A DNA stretch of 64,000 nt from Aselliscus stoliczkanus (Eukaryota > Chordata > Mammalia > Chiroptera > Hipposideridae): NCBI GenBank assembly GCA_033961575.1, contig CM066727.1:2132001-2196000 (forward strand), given 5' to 3'. The translations under genes and the position numbers were made by a program. The notes beneath the pieces are model-generated. The model was not told the origin of the DNA and did no database searches. It saw only the letters and a list, made by a program, of their open reading frames with translations. Positions 11,565 to 23,254 of the stretch are shown piece after piece. Numbering within the stretch: the stretch's first letter is position 1; each line of letters begins with the position of its first letter.

Positions 11565-12890
11565 ATAGGTGGGGCGGGCTGTGGCCTCCTAGGCCCTGTC
11601 ACAGCTGTTTTTCTCATTCCTGAGGGTGGGGGGCGACATGGAAGCAGGTAGGAGGAGCATCTCATGATCACATGGAAATTGAAACATACATCTCTGTGGA
11701 GCTCCCTCGGGCAGCGGGAAAGGGAAGCACACAGTGGGGGTTCCCCTGAGACCTGTACGGGGTGGGGGTGGGGGCCGGGGGTGTGACAGCGGCGGAGGAG
11801 GGCAGGGTGGGAATGAGGAGGAGGAGGTAAAGCCAGCAGGTACCAGTGCTGCACGGCCACATAAGGAGCCAGGGGAGGAGTGACACGGAGCCTCTATTGC
11901 AAACCCGGTGGATGGTGGGGCTGCACGCTGAGAGTTAGGAAAGGGTCGAATGGCAGATCGCAAGGGGTAAAATCGGGGCACATTGAGATCAGGGAGTGTC
12001 TGAACCCCTTGATGGAAGATGCCAAACCTAGAGTGGGCATGGCATGGAGGTCGGAGGAGAGCTGGGGGTGGACACAAACATCCTGAGGTCATTGCCCAGA
12101 GGACACAGAAGCCACAGGCTTTGGGACCTCACACAGGGGGACAGAATCAGACCAGGCAGAGTGTGTGGGGTTGGTATGGGAGGAGGAAGGCACAAGAGAA
12201 CACAGTTATACAGACACAGAGGAGGAGGGCTGCTGAGAGAGCCCAGAGGCACGATGAAGAGACGGTCGGTCAGAGGGGGCCACAGACGGAGGACGTCACC
12301 AGGGTGTGGAGTGGAGGGGCAGCTGAGCAGGGCCGAGCTATCCTGGCCTAGCGATGGGTCCCAGTTAGATCAGAGGGAGGCATGGAGGTAGGGCTTGGTG
12401 TCATCCCACACATGTATTAAGCTCCTTCAATGTGTTACTCACCATATTCATTCTGAGCTCAGCATTTGTTACAGAATATTAAAGCACAGATAATAACAAT
12501 AAGCTCAAGAGGAAAGGCAGCCAGAAGAAATACACTGGGCCTGTAATCCCACACCACCTAACTCCTAGAGAAAGAACACAGCCCACAATATGGCATTCTT
12601 CTCCTGAAATTTTTTTAAAAAAATTGAAGTCAAGTCCATCGGTTGTAAAAAGGACCACACACAAATGTGTAAGATGCACAGTTTTTATGATATTTGAAAC
12701 CGGAAGCTGTACGAAAAGAAGCCTCATGCTGATGCTATTTTACTTCAAAATCAATTTAAGTTAACCAGGATTCTCACATGTGGCGCCCATGAATTCGAAT
12801 TATTTTTCAGAATGACTTACAAGTGTTCATGTGAAAACAAAATAATGAGTAATCAAGTAGAAGGGCAGATTGTCAGAAGAGGTTAATAAC
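11565..12890. other. Unique sequence, no gene seen
   Basis: GC- and G-rich to about 12370 (for example 11758-11780 with G runs), then AT-rich. Open frames overlap on both strands and show no domain. Confidence 0.5.
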
Positions 12891-12899
12891 AATTAAGAT

Positions 12900-13170
12900 A
12901 GCATTACGATCCATGAATATATGAAAAAGTACAGATTTTCGAGGTGCTTTAATTAAAGGTATGATTGTTGCAGCTATCAAAGCTGTATAATTATGTTTAT
13001 TCCAAGGAGAAATAAGGCAGCCTGTCCGTTTCAAGTTAATAGTGCTTACAAGTTATTATACGCTTTCAGAAAACCAGAAATCTTTATTATATTTAAGGCA
13101 GACACGGCCCCATGTGGGCCACTTCGGCACTCTTTAATACAAGCATAGATCAGGAGCATTTCGGTTCTTT
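12900..13170. other. Candidate conserved non-coding block
   Basis: Complex AT-rich sequence with 'aggtgctttaattaaaggta' (12941-12960), 'gctatcaaagctgtataatt' and several TAAT/TTAT cores, and no repeat or coding pattern. The density of homeodomain and TCF-like cores is suggestive only. Comparative data would be needed to call it an enhancer. Confidence 0.3.
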
Positions 13171-14150
13171 GAGCCGCCCACTTTACAGGAAGTGGCAGTG
13201 CTAGGATGTGGTCGCATCATTCTATTTCACACAAATCAAAGCACGGTATGTAGTTGTGAGAAAGCGGGGAAAGCGAGGTCCTGCATGGAATTACAATGCT
13301 CTTGCACCATGAGCCGAGAACTGATTTTTAGCCCAAGAAGGGAGAGTGGGTGCGCAGCGAAAGCCTTAACGTCACACCCTGGGCCAAACAGCCTACCCAT
13401 GAGCTGAGCGTGGTCCTTGCAGGGATCCTTAGGGCCCTTCTAGGACATAGCTGCGACATTTTCTTCACACCATTACTGAGAGCTGGGTATGACACATGAA
13501 GCCATGTGTAAAGAAGAAGGACTCGTGTTATTACAGAATTATGAATTACAAACAGTTGGATCAATTGTTTTAAGGTAAACAGATCATCTCACATTCAAAC
13601 ATGACTGACTTAGCACTTGTCCTTGATACATTTTATGTTAACACTTTACTAAAAAAAAGAAAAAAAAGCAAGAGACCAAAGACAGCTACTTAAGATCCCC
13701 TGAGCTGCGCTCACCCCCACCCCCAGCACCTTAGCGACTCGCTGAGGGTTGAAGTCCATGGAGGGGCTGCTGGTTTACGGGCTCCTTCAGAGGAAATGGC
13801 TGAGACTGAGACAGAATGTGGGCACGGCTTCCATCCCAACTAAGAGCCTTGGGATCAGCACGTTGCTTTGTCTCACCCTTGATAGTCAACCATTCATTCA
13901 TTCATCATTCATCCATTCATTTCTCCATTCTGTTCTCCCAAAGGGCCTGTAAAGATGAATTGCATCCCACCAAAGCCCTCTGATGTAGGTCAATATAGAC
14001 CCAGATGTAGCCCCATCTACAGACAAAGAGACACTGATGGATCTCAACGGCAAATGACAGCGTATAATGCACTTTCACAGCCATGGGTCAGCCACACTTC
14101 TAAATATTCGTGTAAAGGAATGCTCAATAAGTACATACAACAAACGCACA
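13171..14150. other. Unique sequence, no gene seen
   Basis: Contains an A-rich run near 13650-13670 and a short degenerate ATTC repeat at 13890-13920. No gene recognised. Confidence 0.5.
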
Positions 14151-14310
14151 TATGATTTTATTTCATGTAACCTTTAAAATAGCACTCTGTGATACTTTAC
14201 ACATGAGAGAACAGAGGCTCAGAGAAGGTGACTAGCTAGAATCTGGAAACACAGCTCAGACACACATCATCTGATTCCAATTCCCAAGTTATTCTTACTA
14301 TTTATTACAG
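14150..14310 (-). repeat. MIR, antisense
   Basis: 'cacatgagagaacagaggct', 'cagagaaggtgactagctag' and 'tctgattccaattcccaag' reproduce the antisense MIR core, with the 'gaggctcagagaggt' block clearly visible at 14214-14228. Confidence 0.8.
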
Positions 14311-15216
14311 CATTCCTGAAGCAGGGAAATAATGTGACATGTATCTGCTACTGTGGTACTGGTTTTTAAAGCAATCTATGAACATTTAATAGAAAATCTA
14401 ATACAGACTATAAAATAATACCGTTCAATTTTATGCAGATATTTTAATACTCTAAATTGTAGATAATCTTTTCACTCACTTGCTAAATAAAGCACAACTA
14501 ATTAGAGATGCTGAATAATTGTATTAGCCTTTGACTAAATTCTCTAAAGAATAAAATACTGAAAACTCAAAATTGCCTAGTAAGGCATGTATGGCTGTCT
14601 TTTTAATATTTATCAAAAACATAAAAATGGTCATGGATAATAACAAGTAAGCATTTACAGAATACAGCTGAAGACCCATCGTTAGTATATTAAGTGACAG
14701 TATCAGAGAATTGCCTTTTTTTTTTAACATAAAAATTAAATTGCCTCGTTACAGATCTATGGTCAGAACTCTGATGTGCCTTGTCAGTTAGAGCTGCTCA
14801 CACAGAACTCTTCAGGGGAGGAAGCACAGGCCTGTTTAACCAAAAGGAAACATCCCGCAACAAAAGGCAACGGTCATGTGTGCCCACTGGGTTTAACTTC
14901 ACGTGTGTGTCACCGACGGTAGGGCTGATGATTACGGCCAAGCAGAAGGTGTGTTTTTTAAAGTTCTGGGCTTGCAATATAATGAATGACACATTGCAAT
15001 GTCAACCTGTAAATATAATAGTAATAACCTATCCTAGGTTTCTCTGAGCCGATAAAACAGACAGTGGTTATAATTGTGAATGTGTTGGCCAGTTTTTAAG
15101 TTGTTTTCATCTGACATCTGGATACCTTTGATAGAAAACACCCACATCTGTTGATTTCAAGAATCATAGCTATTAGAAGTAACGACTGAATAAAGTGAGT
15201 TTGGGGTTTTAGAAAC
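14311..15216. other. AT-rich unique sequence, no gene seen
   Basis: No repeat family or coding signal recognised. A T run at 14716-14726. Confidence 0.5.
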
Positions 15217-15227
15217 AAGAAGGTCAT

Positions 15228-15827
15228 TATTATGTTGAGTGAAATAACAGTCGGAGAAAGACAAATACCATATGATCTCAATTATATGTGGAATCTGAAA
15301 AACTGAATGAATGAGCATAAAAAACATAAACAGACTCATAGATATAGAGGAAAAACAGGGTTGCTAGTTGGGAGGGGGGTGGGGATGAGGGAGAAGGCGA
15401 AGGGATTAGACAGCAAAAATAGGCAACTACAATATTGCCACAGGGATATGAAAGACAGTTTGGGGAATATAATAATGTTGTAAATATTTTGTGGGGTGTC
15501 AGATAGTCACATGTCTTGTTAGGGAGACCACTTCATGGATGGAGTAGAGGCTTGATCACTGCACTGTACACCTGAAGCTGATGTTGTATAATATTGTATA
15601 CCAACTGTAACTGAATATATAGATAGTCACGGGATGTGGATTATACGGTGGAAGGGAGTCAAAGGAATTGTAATAGATAGTATGATATGTGGGGGAGGAG
15701 TGGGATGGAGAATTGGGGGAGAGGGGTTGTCACTTTTGGGGTTAAAAAGTATAACTATTGCACTGTGTTGTACACCTGAAGCTAATTAAAAAATAAATAA
15801 ATACAAAAAAAAAAGAAAAAAAAAAAG
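15228..15827 (+). mobile_element. Young LINE 3' end (L1/HAL1 family), 5'-truncated
   Basis: This 600-bp insertion is a LINE 3' UTR in sense orientation. It begins within 'gtgaaataacagtcggagaa', runs through 'catatgatctcaattatatg', 'cagactcatagatatagagg', a G-rich tract near 15369-15390, two copies of a 'tgtacacctgaagctgatg'-type motif (15567 and 15770), and ends in an A-rich tail at 15787-15827. A perfect 11-bp target-site duplication, aagaaggtcat, flanks it at 15217-15227 and 15828-15838. Its whole length aligns by eye to the 3' UTR of the antisense element at 51.2-53.3 kb, so the two belong to one family. It is 5'-truncated and contains no coding part. Confidence 0.93.
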
Positions 15828-15854
15828 AAGAAGGTCATGAGTTGACGCGGAAGT

Positions 15855-15914
15855 ATCAGAGCCCTGAGTAACATGACTAAGTGAAAGAAGTCAATTTAAA
15901 AAGGCTGCATGCTG
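15855..15914 (+). repeat. Older L1 3' region, part 1 (before the SINE)
   Basis: 'gtgaaagaagtcaatttaaa' and 'aaggctgcatgctg' correspond to the L1 3'-end segment that reads 'gtgaaagaagccagtcacaaa' then 'aggctacatactgtatga'. The element resumes at 16021 after the SINE, showing that the SINE inserted into it. Confidence 0.75.
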
Positions 15915-16020
15915 GGCCGGCCGAGTGGCGCGGTGGTTAAGCGCTGTCTTGGGAAGCCAGTGACCCCAGTTCGGGTCCCACATATGAGGGCCAGTGACAC
16001 TGCCCTCAAAAAAAAAAAAA
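15915..16020 (+). mobile_element. Short tRNA-derived SINE
   Basis: Starts 'ggccggccgagtggcgcggt' with an A-box-like 'tggttaagcgc', a B-box-like 'gttcgggtccc' at about 15970-15981, and ends 'ccagtgacactgccctca' plus an 18-base A tail. It is flanked by an imperfect duplication (aaaaaggctgcatgctg before, aaaaggctgtatgctg after, one mismatch). It has the same head as the long SINE at 17880-18313 but stops about 100 bases in, so it is a short form of the same lineage or an early-terminated transcript. It interrupts an older L1. Confidence 0.93.
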
Positions 16021-16420
16021 AAAAGGCTGTATGCTGTGTGATTCCAACTCTATGACATTCTGGAACAACTATGGGGACAGTAAAAAGATCAGTGGCTGTC
16101 ATGGGTTGGGGGAGGGGTGACCAGGGGGACACAGGGGACATTTAGGGCAGTGAGACCCCTCTGTGTAACACTGTGATGGTGGGTACAGGTCATTACACAT
16201 CTGTCCAAACCCACAGGAGGAGCGACACCAAGAGTGACCTGATGTGAACTGTGGGCCCTGGGTGATGACATGTCAGGGCGGGCTCATCGTCACAAGTGTC
16301 CCATTTGGAGGGAGGGAAGCTGTGTCTGTGGGGGCAGAGTATGTGGAAAATCTCTAGTTTCCACAGAATTTTGTTGATAATTTAACACTGCTCTAAAAAA
16401 ATAAAATCTTAAAAAATAAC
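16021..16420 (+). repeat. Older L1 3' UTR, part 2 (after the SINE)
   Basis: 'gtgtgattccaactctatga', 'gacagtaaaaagatcagtgg', 'gtccaaacccacaggaggag', 'gagtgacctgatgtgaactg' and the terminal 'ctgctctaaaaaaataaaat' give the full order of an L1MA/L1MB-type 3' UTR. Sense orientation, A-rich end near 16400-16420. Non-coding. Confidence 0.88.
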
Positions 16421-17454
16421 TTCAGAAATTGAGAGTTGTTTTATCAGGGGATTAACTAGTATAAATAGAAGAATGGTATTCAACCACAATATTCATGACG
16501 TGAATATCCAGGGTAGTTCAGCTGAGGACCATCTTCTACACAAAATTGGTTAGGCCCTTGCATATATGGTTTCCTCGCCAAACCTGAAGGAGTTTGTTGG
16601 CAATATCTGGAAGCCATTATTTTATCATTGTATCGCTGTCTTCATTTTTTATAGTAAGAGTGCTTAGTATTCTGTTTTCTTTGAAATTTACTGGCATCTT
16701 ACCTTGTCTGACAGAATCATTGAGTCAAAGACATTTCCTGAGCAGATACTTTGAAAGGCAGAGTATTATGTTGCTCATCTGTCTTCTGTCTGCAGCAACA
16801 CTTTCCAGCTAATTGCATTGTATCAATCTTAGAGACCTCACGACAATGCTTTCAGCGGGTTTGTCTAATTTCTGGAGAAAGTTCACACACTTCTGCCTCA
16901 AACAATTCAGCTAGGCAGTTCATATGGTGCTGCATTTCATTGTGATTCCAAAACAAATGAAAGCATCTAATTGGGCAGATAGTTGAAATGTTAAACCTCG
17001 AAAGGCAAACTACATAAATATAATAAAATCAGTCTTACATTCTTAGCAACGGGCATAATGGAAATGGAGAGTGTTCATTATTTGAGCTGCTATCTACACC
17101 AATGTTCACCCTATAAATGATAAGGGGGATGGGATGTAATCAGTAATGATAATAAGTTAGTAAGCAACCATTTATACTAAGATTAAATATAATCATATAG
17201 TAAGCTTTTCAGATGTCTTAGCTAGAATTCTATTGCATATTCTGAGGATTGCATGATTATTCTTCCCACATAAGGCATGTTCCAGAATTTGATTGAGTGA
17301 TAAATAAGGCATACGCACATCTGGTGTCCTGTCATTCACCTCGTATCTTAAGTTCTGGAACTTATCTTAATTCCGGAACCCACTACACTATTAAAACTCC
17401 TCTGTCCTTCCCCGCTCAGCTTTCATCACACTGTGAGACTGGTATGTTGTTGCT
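16421..17454. other. AT-rich unique sequence, no gene seen
   Basis: No repeat or coding pattern is recognised. The open frames are short. Confidence 0.5.
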
Positions 17455-17620
17455 GCTGTTTTCAGTTCAACAAATAGTTATTGGTTATCCCGTAAGATTC
17501 AAGCAGCAGAAAATGAAAGACTCCACGGTCTGTGGCTTTTAAGATTTAAAATCTAACAGGAGGTCACATGGTAGGGTACGTGTTCAATAAACATTTGTCG
17601 AGGGAATAAATCAGTAATGA
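17455..17620. repeat. Probable L2/MIR 3'-end remnants
   Basis: 'ttcaacaaatagttattgg' near 17466 resembles an antisense L2 end, and 'gtgttcaataaacatttgtc' near 17580 resembles a sense end. Both are short and diverged, and the assignment is weak. Confidence 0.4.
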
Positions 17621-17865
17621 ATGAAAAATGACCCAATGGCACATTGGTATCAGGGGAATAGAAAATAAAAAGGCATATAAGAAAATAAAGACATCTATCA
17701 GCTTGACAACTAAATTGACTTAATGTACACTCATGTGCACTCGTCGGATGTTTGGGAGAAAAGAATTGAGTTCAGGGCAAATGGTACTATTTTATTAATT
17801 TACCATAAGGAGGAAATTTCCATTTCAACAATGGAAACTTTACAGTAATATTTATTAGAAGCTAC
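17621..17865. other. AT-rich unique sequence
   Basis: No gene or repeat recognised before the SINE duplication at 17866. Confidence 0.5.
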
Positions 17866-17879
17866 AGATATACTTTTTT

Positions 17880-18313
17880 TTAAAAAAGATTTTATTAGGG
17901 AATTGGGGAAGGGGAACAGACAGGTTGTGATCCTTTTTTTTGTTGTTGTTCTTCAGTCTAGTTGCGGAGGACGTTGCTTCACTGGCCCATGTTGGTATCG
18001 TCATCGCGCTCTTCCCGGATGAGGCAGATCGGTCACCGGCCTCTGGACGGACGCTCACCTCAGCTATTGGCAGCTCACGCTGCCTGCGGGCCACTCACCG
18101 TAGCCTATGGCAGCCCACTGCAGCAGGGGCTGCAGGCCACACCATCACCGGCCATCTTAGCTATAGAGGCAACCAGGTGGAGCTGCTGTTCACCACCTTA
18201 GCTGTAGAGGGCAGTGTCACTGGCCCTCATATGTGGGATCCGAACCGGGGCCCCGCTGCTCAGAGCTGGTGTCCCAAGCCAGCTCCTAACCAACATGCCA
18301 CTCGGCCGGCCCC
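17880..18313 (-). mobile_element. Full-length long tRNA-derived SINE, antisense
   Basis: Read on the minus strand it starts 'ggccggccgagtggcatgtt', has a B-box-like 'ccggttcggatccc', shares 'gagggccagtgacactgcc' with the short SINE at 15915, continues through an approximately 300-bp body and ends 'ttccctaataaaatcttttt'. The AATAAA followed by TCTTT is the tail arrangement described for T+ SINEs (polyadenylation signal plus pol III terminator). A target-site duplication agatatactttt is seen at 17866-17877 and 18314-18325, so the copy is complete and fairly young. The open frame 17940-18392 is the SINE read antisense, not a gene. Confidence 0.93.
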
Positions 18314-18325
18314 AGATATACTTTT

Positions 18326-19590
18326 TACTTGTAATACACATCCCCTCCTTTCTCAAGGTACGATCTCAGCTAGTGATTCACAGGAGAAATAGACGTAGAA
18401 TGGAGCGTCCTGGGCGTCCTGCCCTGGAGCCCTCCTTACACACCTGTTGTTTCGCCCCTGCCAGTTACTAGGGCCTCCACATGCTCTGTGACGTATTCCC
18501 TTCCGCATTCTCAGAAAAGCTGTGCCAGCGGCCGTCCCGTCCGTCAGGATGCGTCGGCTCCTCTACTAACCCCCTTTGTGCCCTGCTCTTCAACTTTTCC
18601 ATGAACTCACACTGCTTTTCGCACTAACGACTGCTCATTTGACCTAAATTCCTTCACTAGCCACTGCCTTGCCTGTATGCTTGCATCTGCACTTGAAGTT
18701 GTGTGTCCTTGCTTTTTCAGTGTCCCAGGCTCCGCGTTTTCCCTGCTGGGTTAGTCCACACTCCACTGAGAAGGCCCTCACTGAGCCGGCCCTCACCTTC
18801 CTGCTGCCAAACACATTGGAGTTGAGTGGGCACATCCTGTGTCAGGTCACCATCACTCCGTCCAGTTATCCTTCATGCTGGGGCACATCCCATGGTTTAC
18901 TTTCTTCCACTCTGGCTGCTTATTTCCCTGGGTTGGTTGTTCCCTCTGTCCTGACTGGCCTTGGATCTTCACTACTTAGGAGGTAGATGGTGGGACCTCA
19001 GACCACCATTGAGAAAACCAGCCCTCGGGTTCCAATTGCCCTCAATAGGCCAGGAGTCCCTGCCTGTTTATACCAATGCTAAAATCTGCTCTGAGCTCCA
19101 CTCAGCTCAAGCTCCCGGCACAGAGCAGCACGGACACCTCACCGTCAGCTTGCCGAAGCCCAGGTCATCACAGCACCACGCGCGCTGAAAAGGCCCCTTT
19201 CCAGAGCTCCACGTCTTCAGAAACCTCATTACCATTTTGCCTTAATTGCTTCCGTCATGGTTTTCCCCCTCCTCCATTTTTATAACCACCAACAAATAAG
19301 GTATCCTACCTCTTCCTCCTATGCGGTTGCTTCCCTTTGTCCCCGCGGGCACTCCCTGTTCCCAGCCACTGTGTACTGTCACCAGTGTGACCACCGCGGT
19401 GGCCACTGCTCAGTCCACCTTCACTCTGGAAGAGATCCTCCCCATGACCCGCACGGCACGCTGCCAAGGGCAGGTCATGGAAAATCCATTCAAGCCACTT
19501 TCTACCAACTAGCACTTCATGCCTTCTTGTCCTTCACCAGCAAGCAGGCCCCTGTCCACTCTCCAGCCTCACCGTGGACCTCGCGTCCCA
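18326..19590. other. Unique sequence, no gene supported
   Basis: CT-rich, with overlapping frames on both strands (18669-18986, 19257-19652). None has a recognisable domain or splice-bounded structure. Confidence 0.5.
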
Positions 19591-19805
19591 TTGTCCGCTG
19601 GTCTGCATTTTTTTTCCAGTTTCTGACATATACTCTTCCTCTCCCCACCTGAGGGCCCTTGTAAACACTGCCTCCAGCGCACTCTTCCTTCACGATATGG
19701 CTCCATTTCTCCTCGCACCTCCCCACTTGTTTTCCTACTCATGCTTCAACTCTCATCTCCAGAATAAAGTTTGGAGAGAAGCTAACCTCAGCCAGGTCCC
19801 TTGGT
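19590..19805 (+). repeat. Possible L2 fragment
   Basis: 'tttctgacatatactcttcc', 'cacctgagggcccttgtaaa' and 'cttcaactctcatctccag' have the pyrimidine-rich style and partial order of an L2 3' region. Weak evidence. Confidence 0.35.
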
Positions 19806-22800
19806 TGACTGTGGAAACTATGGAAACACATCCATAGTTTAGTTTCACATTAAGGGCTAGAAACACATGTGCTTCTTGTTTAAATGTGTCTTCCCTGGTA
19901 GACAGGAAGCAGAAGTCACGACTGTCCTGTGGCATTGTCCCCTTTGTGGCTAGAAGATGGCCTTGAATGTAGTCAATATTAGTAAGCATTTGAGGACTGA
20001 CTAGTTTGCATCTGATACAGTTTTCTGCAGTGCGGAACCCTCACTCTCAGTCCATTGCTTTTTCCGTAATCAGTGACAGTTTCCAGCATTCTCGTGTCCA
20101 CAGCCCTATAGGACTATGCTGGATCCGAGAATTAGAACGGGTCACCTCTGAAGTGAGCACCAGCTCACTGGACATGCAAAACTCACATTTCTCCGATTTA
20201 GTGGGAATAGAAAATTACTCTCACAATTGGACAGGCTATTTATTATCTTTATTAACTTAGCATCTGCAAAGTGGCAACCAAGTATAAAAGGTGGTGAAAG
20301 AAAGTATGCTGACGAAATAAATGATAAATGATCCTGTAACAATTTTTGATCCAAGTAATCTGCTTGTGAAGATATAAGATGTAGATGGGCACGTTGGAGA
20401 GGCTACAGGGAGGAGAATCATTTTGAAAGGGGTGATGGGAAAAGGGGGCAGAGGAAACCAGATGGGACTTTCTCTTCTGGTGAAAGTCGTGGGACAATCA
20501 GAGGTGAGTGAAACATAGCGTCCTGTGTGTGTGACAGGCAGGGCAAGTGAGTTTAATTGACCCAAAGCTACAAGTGCCAGTGTGGAGAACTGAGGTGATG
20601 CATGGGGAGGGAGGGGCATTTGGTGGGAGGACACTCAGGATTGAGGTGAACGAGGTGGGTGTTACTGCGGGGTCCCAGGAGCGCGTGTGGCTAGTCAGAC
20701 AAGCAATGCCACGTGACAGTGGTGCTTTCAAAAGACACATTGAGTTATTAATTGGATTGGACAGGAAATAAATGGGAAATAAGACAAGCTGGTACTGCAT
20801 GGCTGCTTAGTAAGGAGAAAGGAAAAAAAAACAACAACAATCTGTAATAACAGTGATTTCATTTAACGTAAGAGAAAGGACCTTAAGAATAATGCGATTT
20901 AATCCTAGACTAAGCTTTCAAGTGAGGCCCTGACATCTCGGTCCCCAGAGACCAGCGTGGAGGCAGCCACCGGCGTGGTGTGGTTTTTCTGGGAGCCTTT
21001 GGAGTCCTGCGATGGGCATTCTGTCCAGTGAACCACCGTTGCCAAGGCAATTTGACAGAGTGCCCTGGTCATCTCGCGTTTCTAGAGCACTGGGACGTCC
21101 CACAGGGCCCACTGGCAGCCCTGAAAAGCCAGACTTGGCCGCGTGTCTCTGGAAGAGTTACAGGGATGCTCCCGAGCGAGTGCTGGTGATCAGCGCCAAT
21201 CAAGCTGACAGCAGCACTGAGCCGGGTGTGTGGGGACACCTAGTTTTCTATTTCTCTTGAAATTCATTTCATCCAAGAAAGGTAAAAAGGAGATAGGGAT
21301 TTATCCTGTAATGTGCACTGTCCACTAACGCCTTGCATTCCCAATGGCGCCCCCCGGGGGAGGGACTCAGCCTCATAAGGCAGCCCCAGGTTGTCCTAAC
21401 GTCCTTACTCCCTCATGGTTTGGAAAAGCATATCCACACAACGGGGAAAGTAAATTATATACCAGCAAGGCCGGTCTGCTTCCTTATTAGCCGTAATAGC
21501 TTTCTATGGAAATCATCCGCCTTTCGCTGTGTTGGGTCCCTGACATAGAACGTCCGTGAGGGTGTCTGCTCCAGTTACTTCACACACACCCTTGTTCTTG
21601 GTAAAATTAGAACCACATTTATTTGGCTCACACCTGGAATGCGCAATCTATTAAAACTCAGTAACCTCAGAGCCTGTGACTTTATGAAGCGACTTAAGCC
21701 GGCAGGGCCGCTGCACTGATGACCCTGCAGGCCACTCGGAGCCTCTGGCCAGCTCGCACAGGGGCCGGGGCCTGAGTCCGTTGCTTTTCTAATATAGTTG
21801 TGAGATGCCTGGGCATCTGGCCATCAGGCTGCCCTCTGACATGTTCTCCCTTCCACACAAAAACGGGCGGGACTTCATAACAAGCGTCTGGACGGCATTA
21901 TGCAACCCCTTTCCCCAGGATCACTAGCGTGTGCAAAGAAAGCCTGGAGGTTCACACAGTTCTAATGCTTTCCGTATTTTACGGTCAGCTCTCCCTCCCA
22001 GCACCATGCTGCCACCTGACCTTTGCCCTGGCGTGGCCTCGATTTGAGAACAAAACGCAGGTACTTATTGGAACATGTTCCCATCAGGCTCCAACTCTGC
22101 CTGCGCACAACTCAGTAGCCATTCATGTTCCTTATCTAGTCAGAGTCTGTGCAGCCCTGACACAGGGGTCCGTCTCTTCATTATTTTGCACCCGTCTCAC
22201 CAACCTTTATCCAGCAGCATATACGTAGTGATTCTACATAAACATGATCAAACATGGTTGTGAAAACTCGCAATGACCTTTCATACCCACAGGGGTCATA
22301 TCAGCCCAGGGCCCAGAGCCCGCCCCCCGATGGCTTCTGCTCCGATGGCGACAAGCCCCCAGTTGGGTTGCTCAGCCCCCTGAGAATTTAGAGAAGGGAT
22401 CCCTGAAGTCACCAGACGAAGAGGACGGTACCGGATTTAATCTCCCCGCTCCCTGCCATGACAGACAAGCTCCTGGACGCGGCAGAGGACACTAGACGGT
22501 GTCCCTCAAGGCAGACACTCATGAAGGGTTTGCACGTCTGATGAAAAGTGACGGCACTTCATTACAACATTCCTGCTTCTGTAGCCAAACAAAACCCACT
22601 GGACCTCAGCCCATCCCAGGCGTGGGCTGCATGCTCTGCCTTGCCCCCCAATCCACCAAGGTCACTGTTGAGTTCATCCTGCCTGTGGGTTCTGTCTTGA
22701 GTCTCCCGCGACCACGAGTTACCCCAGGGCTCCTCGGCCACGGCTGCCCAGGGGATAAGTAAAGATGTAGGGAGTGCACACCTGTGTGTTTCTCAAGCTC

Positions 22801-22980
22801 GGTGTGAATTCCCACGCAGGGACATGGTGGGGAGAGCACACCCCGTAGCCCGCCCCGTCACCTGGCCGCAGCCACCGCCGGACCCGTCCCTGACAAGCCA
22901 GTCACCTCCAGCCTCTCCAGGCGCACTGCTTCGCTCCTTCCAGCCCAGCATGCAGGGTCACTAGAACGCGTCCTGTCTTG
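19806..22980. other. Unique sequence, no gene seen
   Basis: About 3 kb of mixed composition. It has an A-rich run at 20821-20840 and moderately CpG-containing parts at 21660-21780 and 22310-22480. No gene, RNA or repeat family can be supported; old repeats may be present below visual recognition. Confidence 0.45.
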
Positions 22981-22984
22981 TGTC

Positions 22985-23254
22985 CCTCCCTCCCTTCCTT
23001 CCTCCCTCCCTCCCTCCCTCCCTCCCTCCTTCCTTCCCTCCCTCCCTCCCTCCCTCCCCCCCTCCCTACCTCCCTCCCTCCCTCCCTCCCCCCTTCCTTC
23101 CCTCCCTCCCTCCCTCCCCCCTTCCTTCCCCCCCTCCCCCCTCCCTCCCTCCCTCCCGCCCCCTTCCTTCCCTCCCTTCCTCCCCCCTCCCTCCCTCCCT
23201 CCCTCCCTCCCTCCCCTCCCTCCCTCCCTCCCTCCCTCCCTCCCTCCCTCCCTC
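22985..23254 (+). repeat. 270-bp polypyrimidine (CCCT/CCTT) tract
   Basis: Almost pure C/T on the plus strand, built from CCCT with CCTT and C-run variants. Purines appear only at isolated points (for example an A near 23068 and a G near 23158). The long frames on both strands (Leu-Pro-Pro-Ser or Glu-Gly-Gly-Arg repeats) are artefacts. Such mirror-like tracts can form triplex DNA. Confidence 0.97.

Noticed and set aside
15915..16020. tRNA gene
   Set aside because: The A- and B-box-like motifs belong to a SINE head; there is an A tail and flanking duplication, and no full cloverleaf is apparent.
17940..18392. 150-codon plus-strand frame
   Set aside because: It is the antisense translation of a SINE; a similar peptide appears antisense at the SINE near 39.9-40.1 kb.
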